Shown here: positions 31,539 to 40,134 of the stretch, piece by piece
How the letters are laid out: each line of letters begins with the position of its first letter
Numbering within the stretch: position 1 is the stretch's first letter
Assembly: GCF_003205615.1 (NCBI RefSeq)
Contig: NZ_PYBV01000018.1
Coordinates: forward strand, 58,623-122,622
From: Micromonospora arborensis
GTDB taxonomy: Bacteria; Actinomycetota; Actinomycetes; Mycobacteriales; Micromonosporaceae
Length of the DNA: 64,000 nucleotides
Direction of reading: 5' to 3'
Program-made: the position numbers and the translations under genes
The notes under the pieces: generated by a model
Seen by the model: only the letters and a program-made list of their open reading frames with translations
Told to the model about the DNA's origin: nothing
The model's database searches: none

Positions 31539-32129
31539 TCAGTTGAGCGCCACGTCCGGCGGGAAGTGGGCGACCGCGGCCATCATCCCGCCCTGCCGAC
31601 GCAGCACCATCGGCCACAGGTCGTCGGGCCGGTCGACGAAGGCGTCACCGGGCAGCCCGTCCAGCACGAACCAGGAGCCGTCGGCGATCTCCTGCTCCAA
31701 CTGCCCGCTGCCCCAGCCGGAGTAGCCGGCGAAGACCCGGATCCCCCCGATGCTCTCCCGCAGCCGCTCCGGGTCGACCGAGAGGTCAATCGTGCCGACC
31801 GCTCCGGAGACCTGGTGGAAGCCCTTCAGCCGGCGCATCGGGTGCCGCATCCGGGCCAGGCAGATGGCCGAGTCGGGCTGCACCGGCCCACCCTCGAAGA
31901 GCACCGCCGGATGGCGGGCCAGATCGCTCCAGTCGCCGAGCACCTCGGCCACCGGCACCTCGGTGGCCCGGTTCAGCACCACACCGAGCGCACCGCCCGG
32001 CTCGTGGGCGACGAGCAGCACCACCGTACGGTCGAAGTTCGGGTCCTTGAGCGCCGGAGTCGCGACCAGCAGCCGCCCGGTCATCGACTCCATCGCTCGT
32101 CCGCCGATCGCCTGACCCTCTCCCTGCAT
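31539..32129 (-). CDS. YqgE/AlgH family protein
   Basis: Soluble protein of 196 residues in the UPF0301 (YqgE/AlgH) family. Diagnostic pieces are MTGRLLVATPALKDPNFDRT, VVLLVAHEPGGALGVVLNR, LFEGGPVQPDSAICL, IRVFAGYSGWGSGQLEQEI and WFVLDGLPGDAF. Biochemical function is unknown; P. aeruginosa AlgH affects alginate production. The start is uncertain: ATG 32129 is given, but ATG 32093 (MESMTGRLL) fits the usual family start better, and GTG 32138 is also open. It is followed on the other side by the tRNA. Confidence 0.9.
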   Translation of the reverse strand: MQGEGQAIGGRAMESMTGRLLVATPALKDPNFDRTVVLLVAHEPGGALGVVLNRATEVPVAEVLGDWSDLARHPAVLFEGGPVQPDSAICLARMRHPMRRLKGFHQVSGAVGTIDLSVDPERLRESIGGIRVFAGYSGWGSGQLEQEIADGSWFVLDGLPGDAFVDRPDDLWPMVLRRQGGMMAAVAHFPPDVALN

Positions 32130-32301
32130 GCCACACACCCGTCAACCGTGAGCCCACGCCGGGGATCGGTCATCTACCGGATCCGCCCGGTGCACCAGGG
32201 CCAGCCGCGCTGTCAACGCCATGCCTGGCACCATAGCCTGCGTCCCGGGTGCTGGCTAAGGTCTGACCGGCAGGTGATCGGACAGTTGAGACGGAGGGCT
32301 G

Positions 32302-33102
32302 ATGGCACCGACGGCAGACATCGCGGTGATCGGCGGGTCAGGCCTGTACGCCCTCCTCGACGGCACCGCCCATGAGCTGGAAACCCCGTACGGGCCACCG
32401 TCGGACGCGGTGACCATCGCCGAGGTGGCCGGGCGGCGGGTCGCGTTCCTGCCCCGACACGGGCGGGACCACCGGCATCCACCACACCTGATCCCCTACC
32501 GGGCCAACCTGTGGGCGTTGCGCTCCCTCGGCGTACGCCAGGTGTTGGCGCCGTGCGCGGTCGGCGGGCTCCGTCCGGAGCTGGGTCCGGGCACGTTCGT
32601 GGTGCCGGACCAGCTGATCGACCGGACCAGCGGCCGGGCGCAGACCTACTACGACCAGGGTGCCGTGCACGTGCCGTTCGCCGACCCGTACTGCCCGAAC
32701 GGCCGGCGGGCCCTGCTCGCCGCCGCCGCTGGCCGGGACGTCACGGCCGTGGACGGCGGGACGGTGGTGGTGGTCGAGGGCCCCCGGTTCTCCACTCGGG
32801 CCGAGTCCCGCTGGTACGCCTCGATCGGCGGCACTGTCGTCAACATGACCGGCCACCCCGAGGCGGTGCTCGCTCGGGAGCTGGCCCTCTGCTACTCCTC
32901 GATCGCGTTGATCACCGACCTGGACGCCGGAGTGCAGGCCGGTGAGTCGGTGACCCAGGACGAGGTGTTCCGGGTCTTCGCGGCCAACACCGACCGGCTG
33001 CGGGGCGTCCTGCTGGACGCGCTGGCGGCACTGCCCGCCGCGCAGGACTGCGTCTGCGGCCACGCGCTGGACGGCATCACCCTGCCCTTCCCGTTGCCCT
33101 GA
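32302..33102 (+). CDS. mtnP: S-methyl-5'-thioadenosine phosphorylase family
   Basis: Purine-nucleoside phosphorylase-type enzyme of 266 residues that cleaves methylthioadenosine (or a related 5'-thio- or deoxynucleoside) with phosphate, returning adenine and the sugar phosphate for methionine salvage. Seen: IAVIGGSGLYALLDG, LPRHGRDHRHPPHLIPYRAN (phosphate and substrate-binding His), GGLRPELGPGTFVVPDQLIDRT (in parts), EGPRFSTRAESRWY, VVNMTGHPEAVLARELALCY and ALITDLDAGVQ. Substrate choice between MTA, MTI and inosine is uncertain. ATG 32302 has GGAGGG 4 nt upstream. No other methionine-salvage gene is adjacent. Confidence 0.87.
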   Translation: MAPTADIAVIGGSGLYALLDGTAHELETPYGPPSDAVTIAEVAGRRVAFLPRHGRDHRHPPHLIPYRANLWALRSLGVRQVLAPCAVGGLRPELGPGTFVVPDQLIDRTSGRAQTYYDQGAVHVPFADPYCPNGRRALLAAAAGRDVTAVDGGTVVVVEGPRFSTRAESRWYASIGGTVVNMTGHPEAVLARELALCYSSIALITDLDAGVQAGESVTQDEVFRVFAANTDRLRGVLLDALAALPAAQDCVCGHALDGITLPFPLP

Positions 33103-33232
33103 GCAGGCACGGAGCCGGCCCATCGGATGGGCACACGGGAAACACCCGAAAGGTCCGTCACATCCCGATAGATTCGGCTGATCGGGAGGGCGACCGCGAT
33201 CGTCCCTGCCCGTGAGACGGAGGCGGGTGACG

Positions 33233-34828
33233 ATGGCAACGGTCCGGGACGCGACGTACGACGTGCTCCGCACCCTCGGCATGACCACCATGTTCGGCAA
33301 CCCCGGCTCCACCGAGGAGCCGTTCCTGCAGGACTTCCCCGCCGACTTTCACTACGTCCACGCCCTGCACGAGGCGACGGCGGTCGCGATGGCGGACGGC
33401 TACGCCCAGGCCAGCGGAACACCCGCCCACGTCAACCTGCACACCGCCCCGGGCACCGGCAACGGCATGGGCAACCTGGTCACCGCCTGGCACAACAAGA
33501 CCCCGCTGATCGTCACCGCCGGCCAGCAGACCCGGGAGATGCTGCTGCTCGAACCCCGCCTGACCAGCCGACGGCCCACCGAACTGCCGCAGCCGTACGT
33601 CAAGTGGGCCTACGAGCCGACCCGGGCGCAGGACATCCCGGCGGCGGTGCTGCGGGCGTACGCGACGGCGGTGCAGCCACCGGCCGGGCCGGTCTTCCTC
33701 TCCCTGCCGATGGACGACTGGGCCCAACCCGCCGACCCGCTGCCCGCACCGCGAACGGTGGCCACCCGGTTCGCACCGGACCCGCACCGGCTGGACGAGT
33801 TCGCCCGGATCCTGACCGACAGCCACAACCCGGTGCTGGTGTACGGGCCGGGAGTGGACCGCTCCGCGAGCTGGTCGGCCGCCGTCGCGCTCGCCGAGCG
33901 GCTGGCCGCACCGGTCTGGTCGGCCCCCGCGCCCGAACGCGCCGTGTTCCCGGAGGACCACCCGCACTTTCGTGGTGTGCTGCCGTACGCGATCGGCCCG
34001 CTCGCCGACGCGCTGCGCGGGCACGACACAGTGCTTGTCATCGGCGCTCCGGTGTTCCGCTACTACCCGCACATACCGGGCGGGCACCTACCGGACGGCG
34101 CCCGGCTGCTGCACGTCACCGACGACCCCGACGAGGCCGCCCGCGCGCCGGTCGGGGACAGCCTGCTCGGCGACCCGGGGCTGACCCTGGCCGCGCTGAT
34201 CGACCTGGTGCCGCCGGCCGACCGGCCACCCCCCGCGCCCCGGGATGCCCCGACGCCGCCGGAGATCACCGCGCCGCTGAGCGCGGACGCCCTGTTCGCC
34301 GGGTTGGCCGCGCACTGGCCGGCGGACGGGGTGCTGGTGCAGGAGTCACCGTCCAATCTGTCCGCACTGCGCCGGCAGTTGCGGATCACCCGCCCGGCGT
34401 CGTACTTCACGATGGCCAGCGGCGGCCTCGGCTACGGCCTGCCAGCCGCGATCGGGGTGGCACTCGCCGAGCGGGACACCCGGCGCGGCCGTCCGGTGGT
34501 GGCGGTGATCGGTGACGGCTCGTTCCACTACTCGGTGCAGGCGTTGTGGACGGCCGCGCGCCTCGCGCTGCCGGTGGTGGTCGTCGTTCCGGTCAACCAG
34601 CAGTACGCGATCCTCAAGGCCTTCGCCGAGCTGAAGGAAACTCCCGGGGTGCCCGGGCTGGACCTGCCGGGGTTGGACATCGTCGCGATCGCGTCCGGCT
34701 ACGGCTGCGCCACCGAGGTGATCCAGACCCCCGACCAACTCGGCGCGGCGCTCACCACCGGGCTGCGCGCCGACCGTCCCACCGTGTTGCCGGTGCCGAT
34801 CAGCACCGACGTGCCCAGCATCCTCTGA
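33233..34828 (+). CDS. ThDP-dependent benzoylformate decarboxylase-like enzyme
   Basis: Thiamine-diphosphate enzyme of 531 residues closely following Pseudomonas benzoylformate decarboxylase (MdlC). Ser26 in FGNPGSTEEPF, Glu47 in LHEAT and His70 in NLHTAPG are conserved at the same numbers. The second catalytic His (His281 in MdlC, FRYHQY) is replaced: the segment reads PVFRYYPHIPG, with Tyr278 in that place. The ThDP motif is GDGSFHYSVQALW...VVVPVNQQYAILK. A 2-oxo-acid decarboxylase or related carboligase is likely, the true substrate open. ATG 33233 lies 9 nt after GGAGG. No mandelate or aromatic pathway genes are adjacent. Confidence 0.82.
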   Translation: MATVRDATYDVLRTLGMTTMFGNPGSTEEPFLQDFPADFHYVHALHEATAVAMADGYAQASGTPAHVNLHTAPGTGNGMGNLVTAWHNKTPLIVTAGQQTREMLLLEPRLTSRRPTELPQPYVKWAYEPTRAQDIPAAVLRAYATAVQPPAGPVFLSLPMDDWAQPADPLPAPRTVATRFAPDPHRLDEFARILTDSHNPVLVYGPGVDRSASWSAAVALAERLAAPVWSAPAPERAVFPEDHPHFRGVLPYAIGPLADALRGHDTVLVIGAPVFRYYPHIPGGHLPDGARLLHVTDDPDEAARAPVGDSLLGDPGLTLAALIDLVPPADRPPPAPRDAPTPPEITAPLSADALFAGLAAHWPADGVLVQESPSNLSALRRQLRITRPASYFTMASGGLGYGLPAAIGVALAERDTRRGRPVVAVIGDGSFHYSVQALWTAARLALPVVVVVPVNQQYAILKAFAELKETPGVPGLDLPGLDIVAIASGYGCATEVIQTPDQLGAALTTGLRADRPTVLPVPISTDVPSIL

Positions 34829-34877
34829 GCCGGACCTGTCGACCTTCTGGGCCGGCCCGGTGGGCTGGGCCAGCCGG

Positions 34878-35831
34878 TCAGCGCGGGGCGATCGGGAGTG
34901 GGGCACCGGTGAAGACGTCCAGGACCGGCCGGGCGCCCAGCGGTGCCGCGAGGGTGACGGTGACGGGTGCCAGTTTGAGCACGGCCGGGCAGACCCCGGT
35001 GCCCCGGGTGACGCTGCCGCCGACCACCACGACGTCCGGGCGTTCCCACACCAGCGGCGTGATTCCGCTGTCGCAGGCGCCGACGCCGAGCCGCACGGTC
35101 AACCGGGCACCGTCGGTCGCCGTGAGGTCCTGGGCGGCCACCAGCCCGTCCGGCAGCGGCCGGGCCGGCACGCTCGGCTCGGGAACCGGGGTGACCGCCG
35201 TCGCGGCGACGGCGAGCCGGACCACCGGGGTGGCCAGCTCCTCGACGGTGAACAGCCAGGCCGGGGCCTGTGCCTCACCCCGGCTGGTCCGCACCGGCAC
35301 GGTGCCGTACGTGACCCCGGTGACGGTGAGCGACAGGCAGGCGGTCTGCGTCGTGCTGGTGGCCCACCCGTCCGGCCCCGGTTCGACGGTGGGGCCGCCG
35401 GGGCTCGGCCGGCCGGGTCGCTTCGGCCGCCCCGGACAGGGCAACGGGTCACCCTGGTCGAGCTGCCGGTACGCCTCGGCGGCGCTGACCAGCGGCAACG
35501 TGAGCCGACCGTCGGGAAATCGGATCTCGCCGGCAACCCGGGTGGGCGGGATCGGCACCTGCGCGCGGTACCACCCGGCGCGGAAGGCGGCCTCGGTGTC
35601 CGGGGTGAAGCGGGGGTCACCGGGGAGCAGGGTCGGCCCCTCCAGCGGGACGTATCCCGTGCGCCAGTCGGGGCCGGGTCGCCACGTCTCGGCAACCTCG
35701 GTGGCCCGCTGGTTGAACGCCTCGGCGTGGTGGGAGCCGGTGCTGGGCCTGTCGGCCGGCTCCGCGCCGTTCGGGGCACAGCCCGCCGTGAGCAGCAACG
35801 GAAGGACGAGCAACAGGGCCGATCGACGCAT
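34878..35831 (-). CDS. predicted lipoprotein of unknown function
   Basis: Exported protein of 317 residues with a lipoprotein signal peptide: MRRSALLLVLPLLLTAGC, lipobox LTAGC with the lipid-modified Cys at about 18. The mature part has no family I recognise. It has many Pro and Thr, a Pro/Arg linker (GRPKRPGRPSPGGP), and several beta-type segments (ACLSLTVTGVTYGTVPV, ARLTVRLGVGACDSG, VVVVGGSVTRGTGVC). An in-frame GTG at 35855 adds eight residues and is possible. It is 21-45 bp downstream of the next gene on the same strand and probably co-transcribed. Confidence 0.7.
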   Translation of the reverse strand: MRRSALLLVLPLLLTAGCAPNGAEPADRPSTGSHHAEAFNQRATEVAETWRPGPDWRTGYVPLEGPTLLPGDPRFTPDTEAAFRAGWYRAQVPIPPTRVAGEIRFPDGRLTLPLVSAAEAYRQLDQGDPLPCPGRPKRPGRPSPGGPTVEPGPDGWATSTTQTACLSLTVTGVTYGTVPVRTSRGEAQAPAWLFTVEELATPVVRLAVAATAVTPVPEPSVPARPLPDGLVAAQDLTATDGARLTVRLGVGACDSGITPLVWERPDVVVVGGSVTRGTGVCPAVLKLAPVTVTLAAPLGARPVLDVFTGAPLPIAPR

Positions 35832-35876
35832 GTACGGTTCGACGCGGCCGTCCACCCCCCGGTTCCCGGTGGACGC

Positions 35877-36392
35877 TCAGGTCTCGCCACCCAGATCGGT
35901 CTGGTACGCCTCCCAGAGCAGGTCGGCACCGCGCCGCCGATGCCGGGCCAACCTCCGCAGCAGGTTCCCGGCCCGGTGCCGCAACTCGTCGGGGTTGATC
36001 TCGGGCTGCTCGGCGACCCGCTGCACCGCAAGAATCGCGGCGATGATCGCTGCGTGCTCCCGGGTCAGCAACCGCACCCCGTGGTCCAGCCGCGGCGACT
36101 GGGCGAGCAACTCCCGATAGAGGCCGGCGGGGCCTTCGGTGACCCGGACGTGCTCGGCGAACCCCTGCCCCACCGGGCGCAGCCGGAGCAGGACCTCTTC
36201 GCGCCAGCGCGGCTCGGTGGCGGCCACGGCGACGGCCCGACCGAACGCGTGCACGTCACCGGCGAGCCCGGCCGGGCGTGGCTCACCGGGCAGCCCGATG
36301 AGGTGCGGATCGGCCGGGAGGCCAGCCGGGTGCGGGTGCGCGGCGGACGGCCGGGCGACGAGTGACGGCTGCTGGACCGGACCGGCGACCAT
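35877..36392 (-). CDS. hypothetical helical protein
   Basis: A 171-residue soluble protein of unknown function. The first ~50 residues are rich in Pro, Ala and His. The rest is helical, with LTREHAAIIAAILAVQRVAEQPEI and HRRRGADLLWEAYQTDLGGE at the C-terminus. ATG 36392 has GGGAGGTG upstream, the best evidence that it is real. It probably heads a transcript with the lipoprotein gene. Confidence 0.6.
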   Translation of the reverse strand: MVAGPVQQPSLVARPSAAHPHPAGLPADPHLIGLPGEPRPAGLAGDVHAFGRAVAVAATEPRWREEVLLRLRPVGQGFAEHVRVTEGPAGLYRELLAQSPRLDHGVRLLTREHAAIIAAILAVQRVAEQPEINPDELRHRAGNLLRRLARHRRRGADLLWEAYQTDLGGET

Positions 36393-36521
36393 GGCACCTC
36401 CCGCGCTGCGCTGCTACCCCATACCGCGATGGTGAGCCCGCCCAGCCGCCCTGTCCAGAGCCCGCGAAAGGCTCATCTGCCCCCTTGGCCCCAATGGCCC
36501 CACCCGCCCCTCTGGTACGGC

Positions 36522-37196
36522 TCAGCGGGGCTGCTCCGCCAGGCGGCGCAGTTGGTTGGCGACCGCGTGCGCGTCGCCGTCCCGACCGCCGACCGGCCGG
36601 CCCGTCGTGATCGCGTCGGCCAGGGCTCGCAGCTCGGACGGGGGCAGGCTGCCCAAGCCCATGCCACGCAGCGGGATGGTGACTCGCCGCCCGTTCTCCT
36701 GATCGGTGGCGATGATGGTCGGCACCCGCTGCCCAGCCGCCGGGTAGTCGTCCCCCGCATCGCGATACGACACCGCGCCGGCGTCGATCCGAGCGGTGGC
36801 GAGGTCGACGCTGCGGGTACGGAGCGCGCCCCGGACCCGCGCCCGGCTGCCGTCCAGCCATGCGGCCGTGCGGAGCACCCGCAGCACGAGGTAGATGCCG
36901 AGCACGACGAACGGCAGGCCGCACAACCCGATGAACGCACCGGGCCCCGACTCTCCCCCGCCACCGCCGGAGTCCTGCAGCGCGGGCGGCAGCATTCCCG
37001 GCGGCAGGTCGCGAGCCTCCTCATAGGAGGCGAACGGGTCACCCGGGCCGGTCAGCCGGTCCAGCAGCCCAGCGGCGATCAGCGGCAGCACCACGAATGC
37101 CGCACCGACGGCTGCGATGAAGACGCCGAAGAGCACCGCCATCGTGCGCTGACCGGGTGAGGCGCCGACCGACAGTCGCAGGTCCTGGTTCGTCAC
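36522..37196 (-). CDS. hypothetical membrane protein with two transmembrane segments
   Basis: Protein of 224 residues. The first transmembrane segment is VLFGVFIAAVGAAFVVLPLIAAGLL, the second FIGLCGLPFVVLGIYLVLRVL. Between them lies a Gly-rich exposed loop (~50 residues). The C-terminal ~110 residues are cytosolic, with LDGSRARVRGALRTRSVDLATARIDAGAV and RRVTIPLRGMGLGSLPPSELRALADAI, a beta-rich pattern resembling bacterial PH-type domains in small membrane proteins. The start is GTG 37196: TACGCT ends 7 nt before it, a leaderless arrangement. A longer frame to 37253 has no such support. Confidence 0.65.
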   Translation of the reverse strand: MTNQDLRLSVGASPGQRTMAVLFGVFIAAVGAAFVVLPLIAAGLLDRLTGPGDPFASYEEARDLPPGMLPPALQDSGGGGGESGPGAFIGLCGLPFVVLGIYLVLRVLRTAAWLDGSRARVRGALRTRSVDLATARIDAGAVSYRDAGDDYPAAGQRVPTIIATDQENGRRVTIPLRGMGLGSLPPSELRALADAITTGRPVGGRDGDAHAVANQLRRLAEQPR

Positions 37197-37253
37197 GGGG
37201 TGCAGCGTAGGCGAGGCAGGCCGCTGACCGTCGCCTGCGGGAGCCACACACAA

Positions 37254-37287
37254 CGAAGCGCCCCGGCTGGTGGGCCGGGGCGCTTCG
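37254..37287 (-). terminator. terminator of tmRNA
   Basis: A perfect 14-bp stem CGAAGCGCCCCGGC / GCCGGGGCGCTTCG with a 6-nt loop, 9 nt beyond the tmRNA 3' end. Confidence 0.85.
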
Positions 37288-37295
37288 CTTCGAGG

Positions 37296-37671
37296 TGGTG
37301 GAGGTGCCGGGAATCGAACCCGGGTCCTTCGCCGGTTTGTCAGGGCTTCTCCGAGCGCAGCTCGCTATGCCTCTACTCGGCCCCACCGCTCACGCGAGCA
37401 AGTTGGTGTGACGGGCCCAGTCGCTGATTAATCTCGCCGCACGGACCCCGCGACCGGGTCCGATTGGCCAGCCTCCTAACTGATGCCGGCTACTGGGACG
37501 AAGGCGTTCCCAGACCGACAGACTTAGCTACTCGCCTCAGGCGGCGAGAGCGAAGTCAGCGCGAGTGTTATTGGCGCTTATAAAGTTCCGACGACCGATT
37601 CTCGAGACGACGTCGGCTTCCTCGGCTCGCTTCCCCTGTCGCTGCGTACGAAGTCGAAACCAGTCACCCCC
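37296..37671 (-). ncRNA. ssrA: tmRNA (transfer-messenger RNA)
   Basis: The 5' end GGGGGTGACTGGTTTCGAC and the 3' end with T arm GGTTCGATTCC and CACCTCCACCA form the tRNA-like part; GGGGGTG pairs with CACCTCC, and CCA is encoded. The tag frame begins at GCC 37575 and reads ANNTRADFALAA, ending at TGA 37537-37539. The ALAA end is the usual ClpXP degron. The gene lies 104 bp downstream of smpB, its protein partner. Confidence 0.95.
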
Positions 37672-37775
37672 TCGACAGGCCGCCGATGTGGCGGCACTGA
37701 CAAGACTAACGCCTGCCGCAACCGCTTTCATCCCGAGCCCCGGGTCGGCGTGCCGACCCGGACAAACGGGATAAT

Positions 37776-38255
37776 CTACTCGTCCATCCCCTTGCCGCGT
37801 CGACCGGACACCCGGGCGATCTCCCGGTCCGCGTCCCGCTTGGCGAGGTCCTGACGCTTGTCGTACGACTTCTTGCCCTTCGCCAGGGCGATCTCGACCT
37901 TGGCCCAGCCGTCCGAGAAGTAGACCTGCAACGGGACGATGGTGAAACCACCCTCGCGGGTCTTGCCGAGCAGCTTGTCGATCTCGACCCGGTTGAGCAG
38001 CAGCTTGCGCGTGCGCCGGGGCTCATGGTTGGTCCAGGTGCCCTGGGTGTACTCCGGGATGTGCATCGAGTGCAGATACAGCTCGCCGTCACGTTCCTGG
38101 GCGAACGCGTCGACAAGCGACGCGCGCCCGGCCCGCAGCGACTTGACCTCGGTGCCGGTCAGCGCCATGCCCGCCTCGTACGTGTCGAGGATCGCGTAGT
38201 CGTGGCGTGCCTTCTTGTTGGAGGCGACCACCTTGCGCCCCTTTTCCCGTGGCAT
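37776..38255 (-). CDS. smpB: SsrA-binding protein SmpB
   Basis: Small RNA-binding protein of 159 residues that delivers tmRNA to stalled ribosomes. Seen: [30 protein letters not shown] (in parts), [28 protein letters not shown], the [22 protein letters not shown] tail whose basic residues enter the decoding centre, and a final [12 protein letters not shown] 38255 is behind GAGAGGGGG. The gene precedes ssrA on the same strand and follows the ftsX terminator, the standard actinobacterial order. Confidence 0.96.
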   Translation of the reverse strand: MPREKGRKVVASNKKARHDYAILDTYEAGMALTGTEVKSLRAGRASLVDAFAQERDGELYLHSMHIPEYTQGTWTNHEPRRTRKLLLNRVEIDKLLGKTREGGFTIVPLQVYFSDGWAKVEIALAKGKKSYDKRQDLAKRDADREIARVSGRRGKGMDE

Positions 38256-38333
38256 CGGTGCCACCCCCTCTCCGGACGTCCGTGGGCCGGGCTCGCCCCA
38301 ACCGGACAACGGATCATGCTACCCGAATGACAA

Positions 38334-38372
38334 GGACCCTCCCGCGCCGTTTATTTCCGGGCGGGAGGGTCC
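38334..38372 (-). terminator. terminator of the ftsE-ftsX operon
   Basis: A perfect 12-bp stem GGACCCTCCCGC / GCGGGAGGGTCC with a 15-nt loop, 20 nt after the ftsX stop. Confidence 0.8.
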
Positions 38373-38392
38373 TCAGGTCAGCGACGGAACAG

Positions 38393-39268
38393 CTAGACCC
38401 GCAGGTAGAAGCGGAGGGTGATCCAGGCGGTGGCGGCGCTGATCAGACCACCGACGCCAGCCATCAGCGGGAAGATGAACAGGATGTCGCCCCAACTGAT
38501 CGGCGAGAGCAACCCCTCCAGGGCCTTGAGTGACCCGTCGAAGAGCAGATATTTCGCCGCTATCAGTGCGACCAGGCCGAGCAGCGAGCCGATCAGACCC
38601 GCGACCACGGCCTCCAGCACGAACGGCGCCTGGATGAACCAGTTCGACGCGCCGACGAGCTTCATGACCGCGACCTCACGCCGCTTGCTGTACGCGGCGA
38701 CCTGAATGGTGTTCGCGACCAGCAGCAGCGCGGCGATCGCCATCACGATGGCGGCGGCCAGCGCGATGTTCTGGATCGCGGTGAGGATGTTGAAGATCTT
38801 GTCCAGCAGCTTGCTCTGGTCGACGATCTCGTCGACGCCCTCGGTGTTCTTGTACTGGTCGTAGATGTTCTTGTACTGCTCCGGGTTCTTCAGCTTGATC
38901 CGGAACGACGGCGGAAGGCTGTCCTCCTTGACGGCGCTGATCAGATCCGGCGCGTCCTGGAACATCTCCTGGAACCGCTTGTACGCCTCGGCCTTGTCGA
39001 CGTAGATGACGTCGCTGACCAGCGGGTCGACCTCGAGCTTCGAGTTCACCTGCTCGCGCTGCTCATCGGTGACGTCGGTCTTGAGGAAGATCGAGACTTG
39101 GATGTTCTTGTAGTAGAGGTCCTTCATGTCGTCGACCTGGCGGTACATGAGACCGCTGGCGCCGAGCATGGTCAGCGAGACCGCCATCGTGATGATCATC
39201 GCGATGGACATGGTCACGTTGCGCCACAGTCCGACCAGTACCTCGGACAGGACGTATTTCACGCGCAT
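38393..39268 (-). CDS. ftsX: cell division permease FtsX
   Basis: Membrane subunit (291 residues) of the FtsEX complex, which couples ATP hydrolysis to activation of cell-wall hydrolases outside. Four transmembrane segments: near 20-40, then the large extracellular loop (about 50-165) with PPSFRIKLKNPEQ, then about 172-195, 222-245 and 262-285. The first (MRVKYVLSEVLVGLWRN) matches the actinobacterial FtsX start. ATG 39268 has GGAGG 8 nt upstream. It follows ftsE by 67 bp; the pair is one operon. An RipC-type peptidoglycan hydrolase partner, expected from mycobacteria, is not in the window. Confidence 0.95.
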   Translation of the reverse strand: MRVKYVLSEVLVGLWRNVTMSIAMIITMAVSLTMLGASGLMYRQVDDMKDLYYKNIQVSIFLKTDVTDEQREQVNSKLEVDPLVSDVIYVDKAEAYKRFQEMFQDAPDLISAVKEDSLPPSFRIKLKNPEQYKNIYDQYKNTEGVDEIVDQSKLLDKIFNILTAIQNIALAAAIVMAIAALLLVANTIQVAAYSKRREVAVMKLVGASNWFIQAPFVLEAVVAGLIGSLLGLVALIAAKYLLFDGSLKALEGLLSPISWGDILFIFPLMAGVGGLISAATAWITLRFYLRV

Positions 39269-39335
39269 CGGGATTTCCTCCGGGTCTCCGGCATGAGGTG
39301 TTCGTCGTCAGGCTGCGCAGGGGTGGAGCGGCGGC

Positions 39336-40016
39336 TCACCCGTAGACACCGCGGGCCTGGTCACGCACGATCCGACCGCTCTCGATCTCGACGACGCGGC
39401 GGCGCATCTGGTTGACGATGTTGGAGTCGTGGGTGACCATCACGACGGTCGTGCCGGTGCGGTTGATCCGGTCCAGCAGGCGCATGATCTCGATCGAGGT
39501 GTCCGGGTCCAGGTTTCCGGTGGGCTCGTCCGCCAGCAGGATCAGCGGACGGTTGACGAACGCCCGGGCGACGGCGACACGCTGCTGCTCACCACCGGAG
39601 AGCTCGTGCGGGTAGCGGTGCTCCTTGCCACCGAGCCCGACCAACTCCAGCACCTCCGGCACGACCCGGCGGGCAACCGCCTTGGTCTTGCCGATCACCT
39701 CGAGGGCGAACGCCACGTTCTCGTAGGCGGTGCGGTTCGGCAGCAGCCGGAAGTCCTGGAAGACACAGCCGATGGAGCGCCGGAAGTGGGGTCGCTTCCA
39801 GGAGCGCATCGACGTGACGTCCTTGCCGTTGACGACGACGCGTCCCTTGTTGGGGGCAACCTCGTGCAGCAGCATTTTGATGATCGTGGACTTGCCGGAG
39901 CCGGATGGACCGATGAAGAAGACGAACTCGCCCTTCTCGATCGAGACGGACACGTTGTCGAGCGAAGGCCGGGACGCCTTCGGGTACGTCTTCGTCACTT
40001 GCTCAAGCTGAATCAC
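39336..40016 (-). CDS. ftsE: cell division ATP-binding protein FtsE
   Basis: ABC ATPase of 226 residues, partner of FtsX. Walker [11 protein letters not shown]-loop FQDFRLL, signature [15 protein letters not shown], Walker [14 protein letters not shown], and H-loop VTHDSN are all intact. The start is GTG 40016, matching the family start ([12 protein letters not shown]); a TAGACT hexamer ends 8 nt upstream, so translation may be leaderless. Extension to 40052 is not supported. The upstream neighbour prfB is also usual in this locus. Confidence 0.95.
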   Translation of the reverse strand: MIQLEQVTKTYPKASRPSLDNVSVSIEKGEFVFFIGPSGSGKSTIIKMLLHEVAPNKGRVVVNGKDVTSMRSWKRPHFRRSIGCVFQDFRLLPNRTAYENVAFALEVIGKTKAVARRVVPEVLELVGLGGKEHRYPHELSGGEQQRVAVARAFVNRPLILLADEPTGNLDPDTSIEIMRLLDRINRTGTTVVMVTHDSNIVNQMRRRVVEIESGRIVRDQARGVYG

Positions 40017-40134
40017 GGGTGGTGAGTCTACGCGGTGTAACAACTGAGCCAAGCCCCACGCCCCGCCGATCCGGCGCGAGTCGTCGAATCACGCCTCTAC
40101 CTGGAGATCGACGAAGCGTTCCGCCCGCGAGTCG

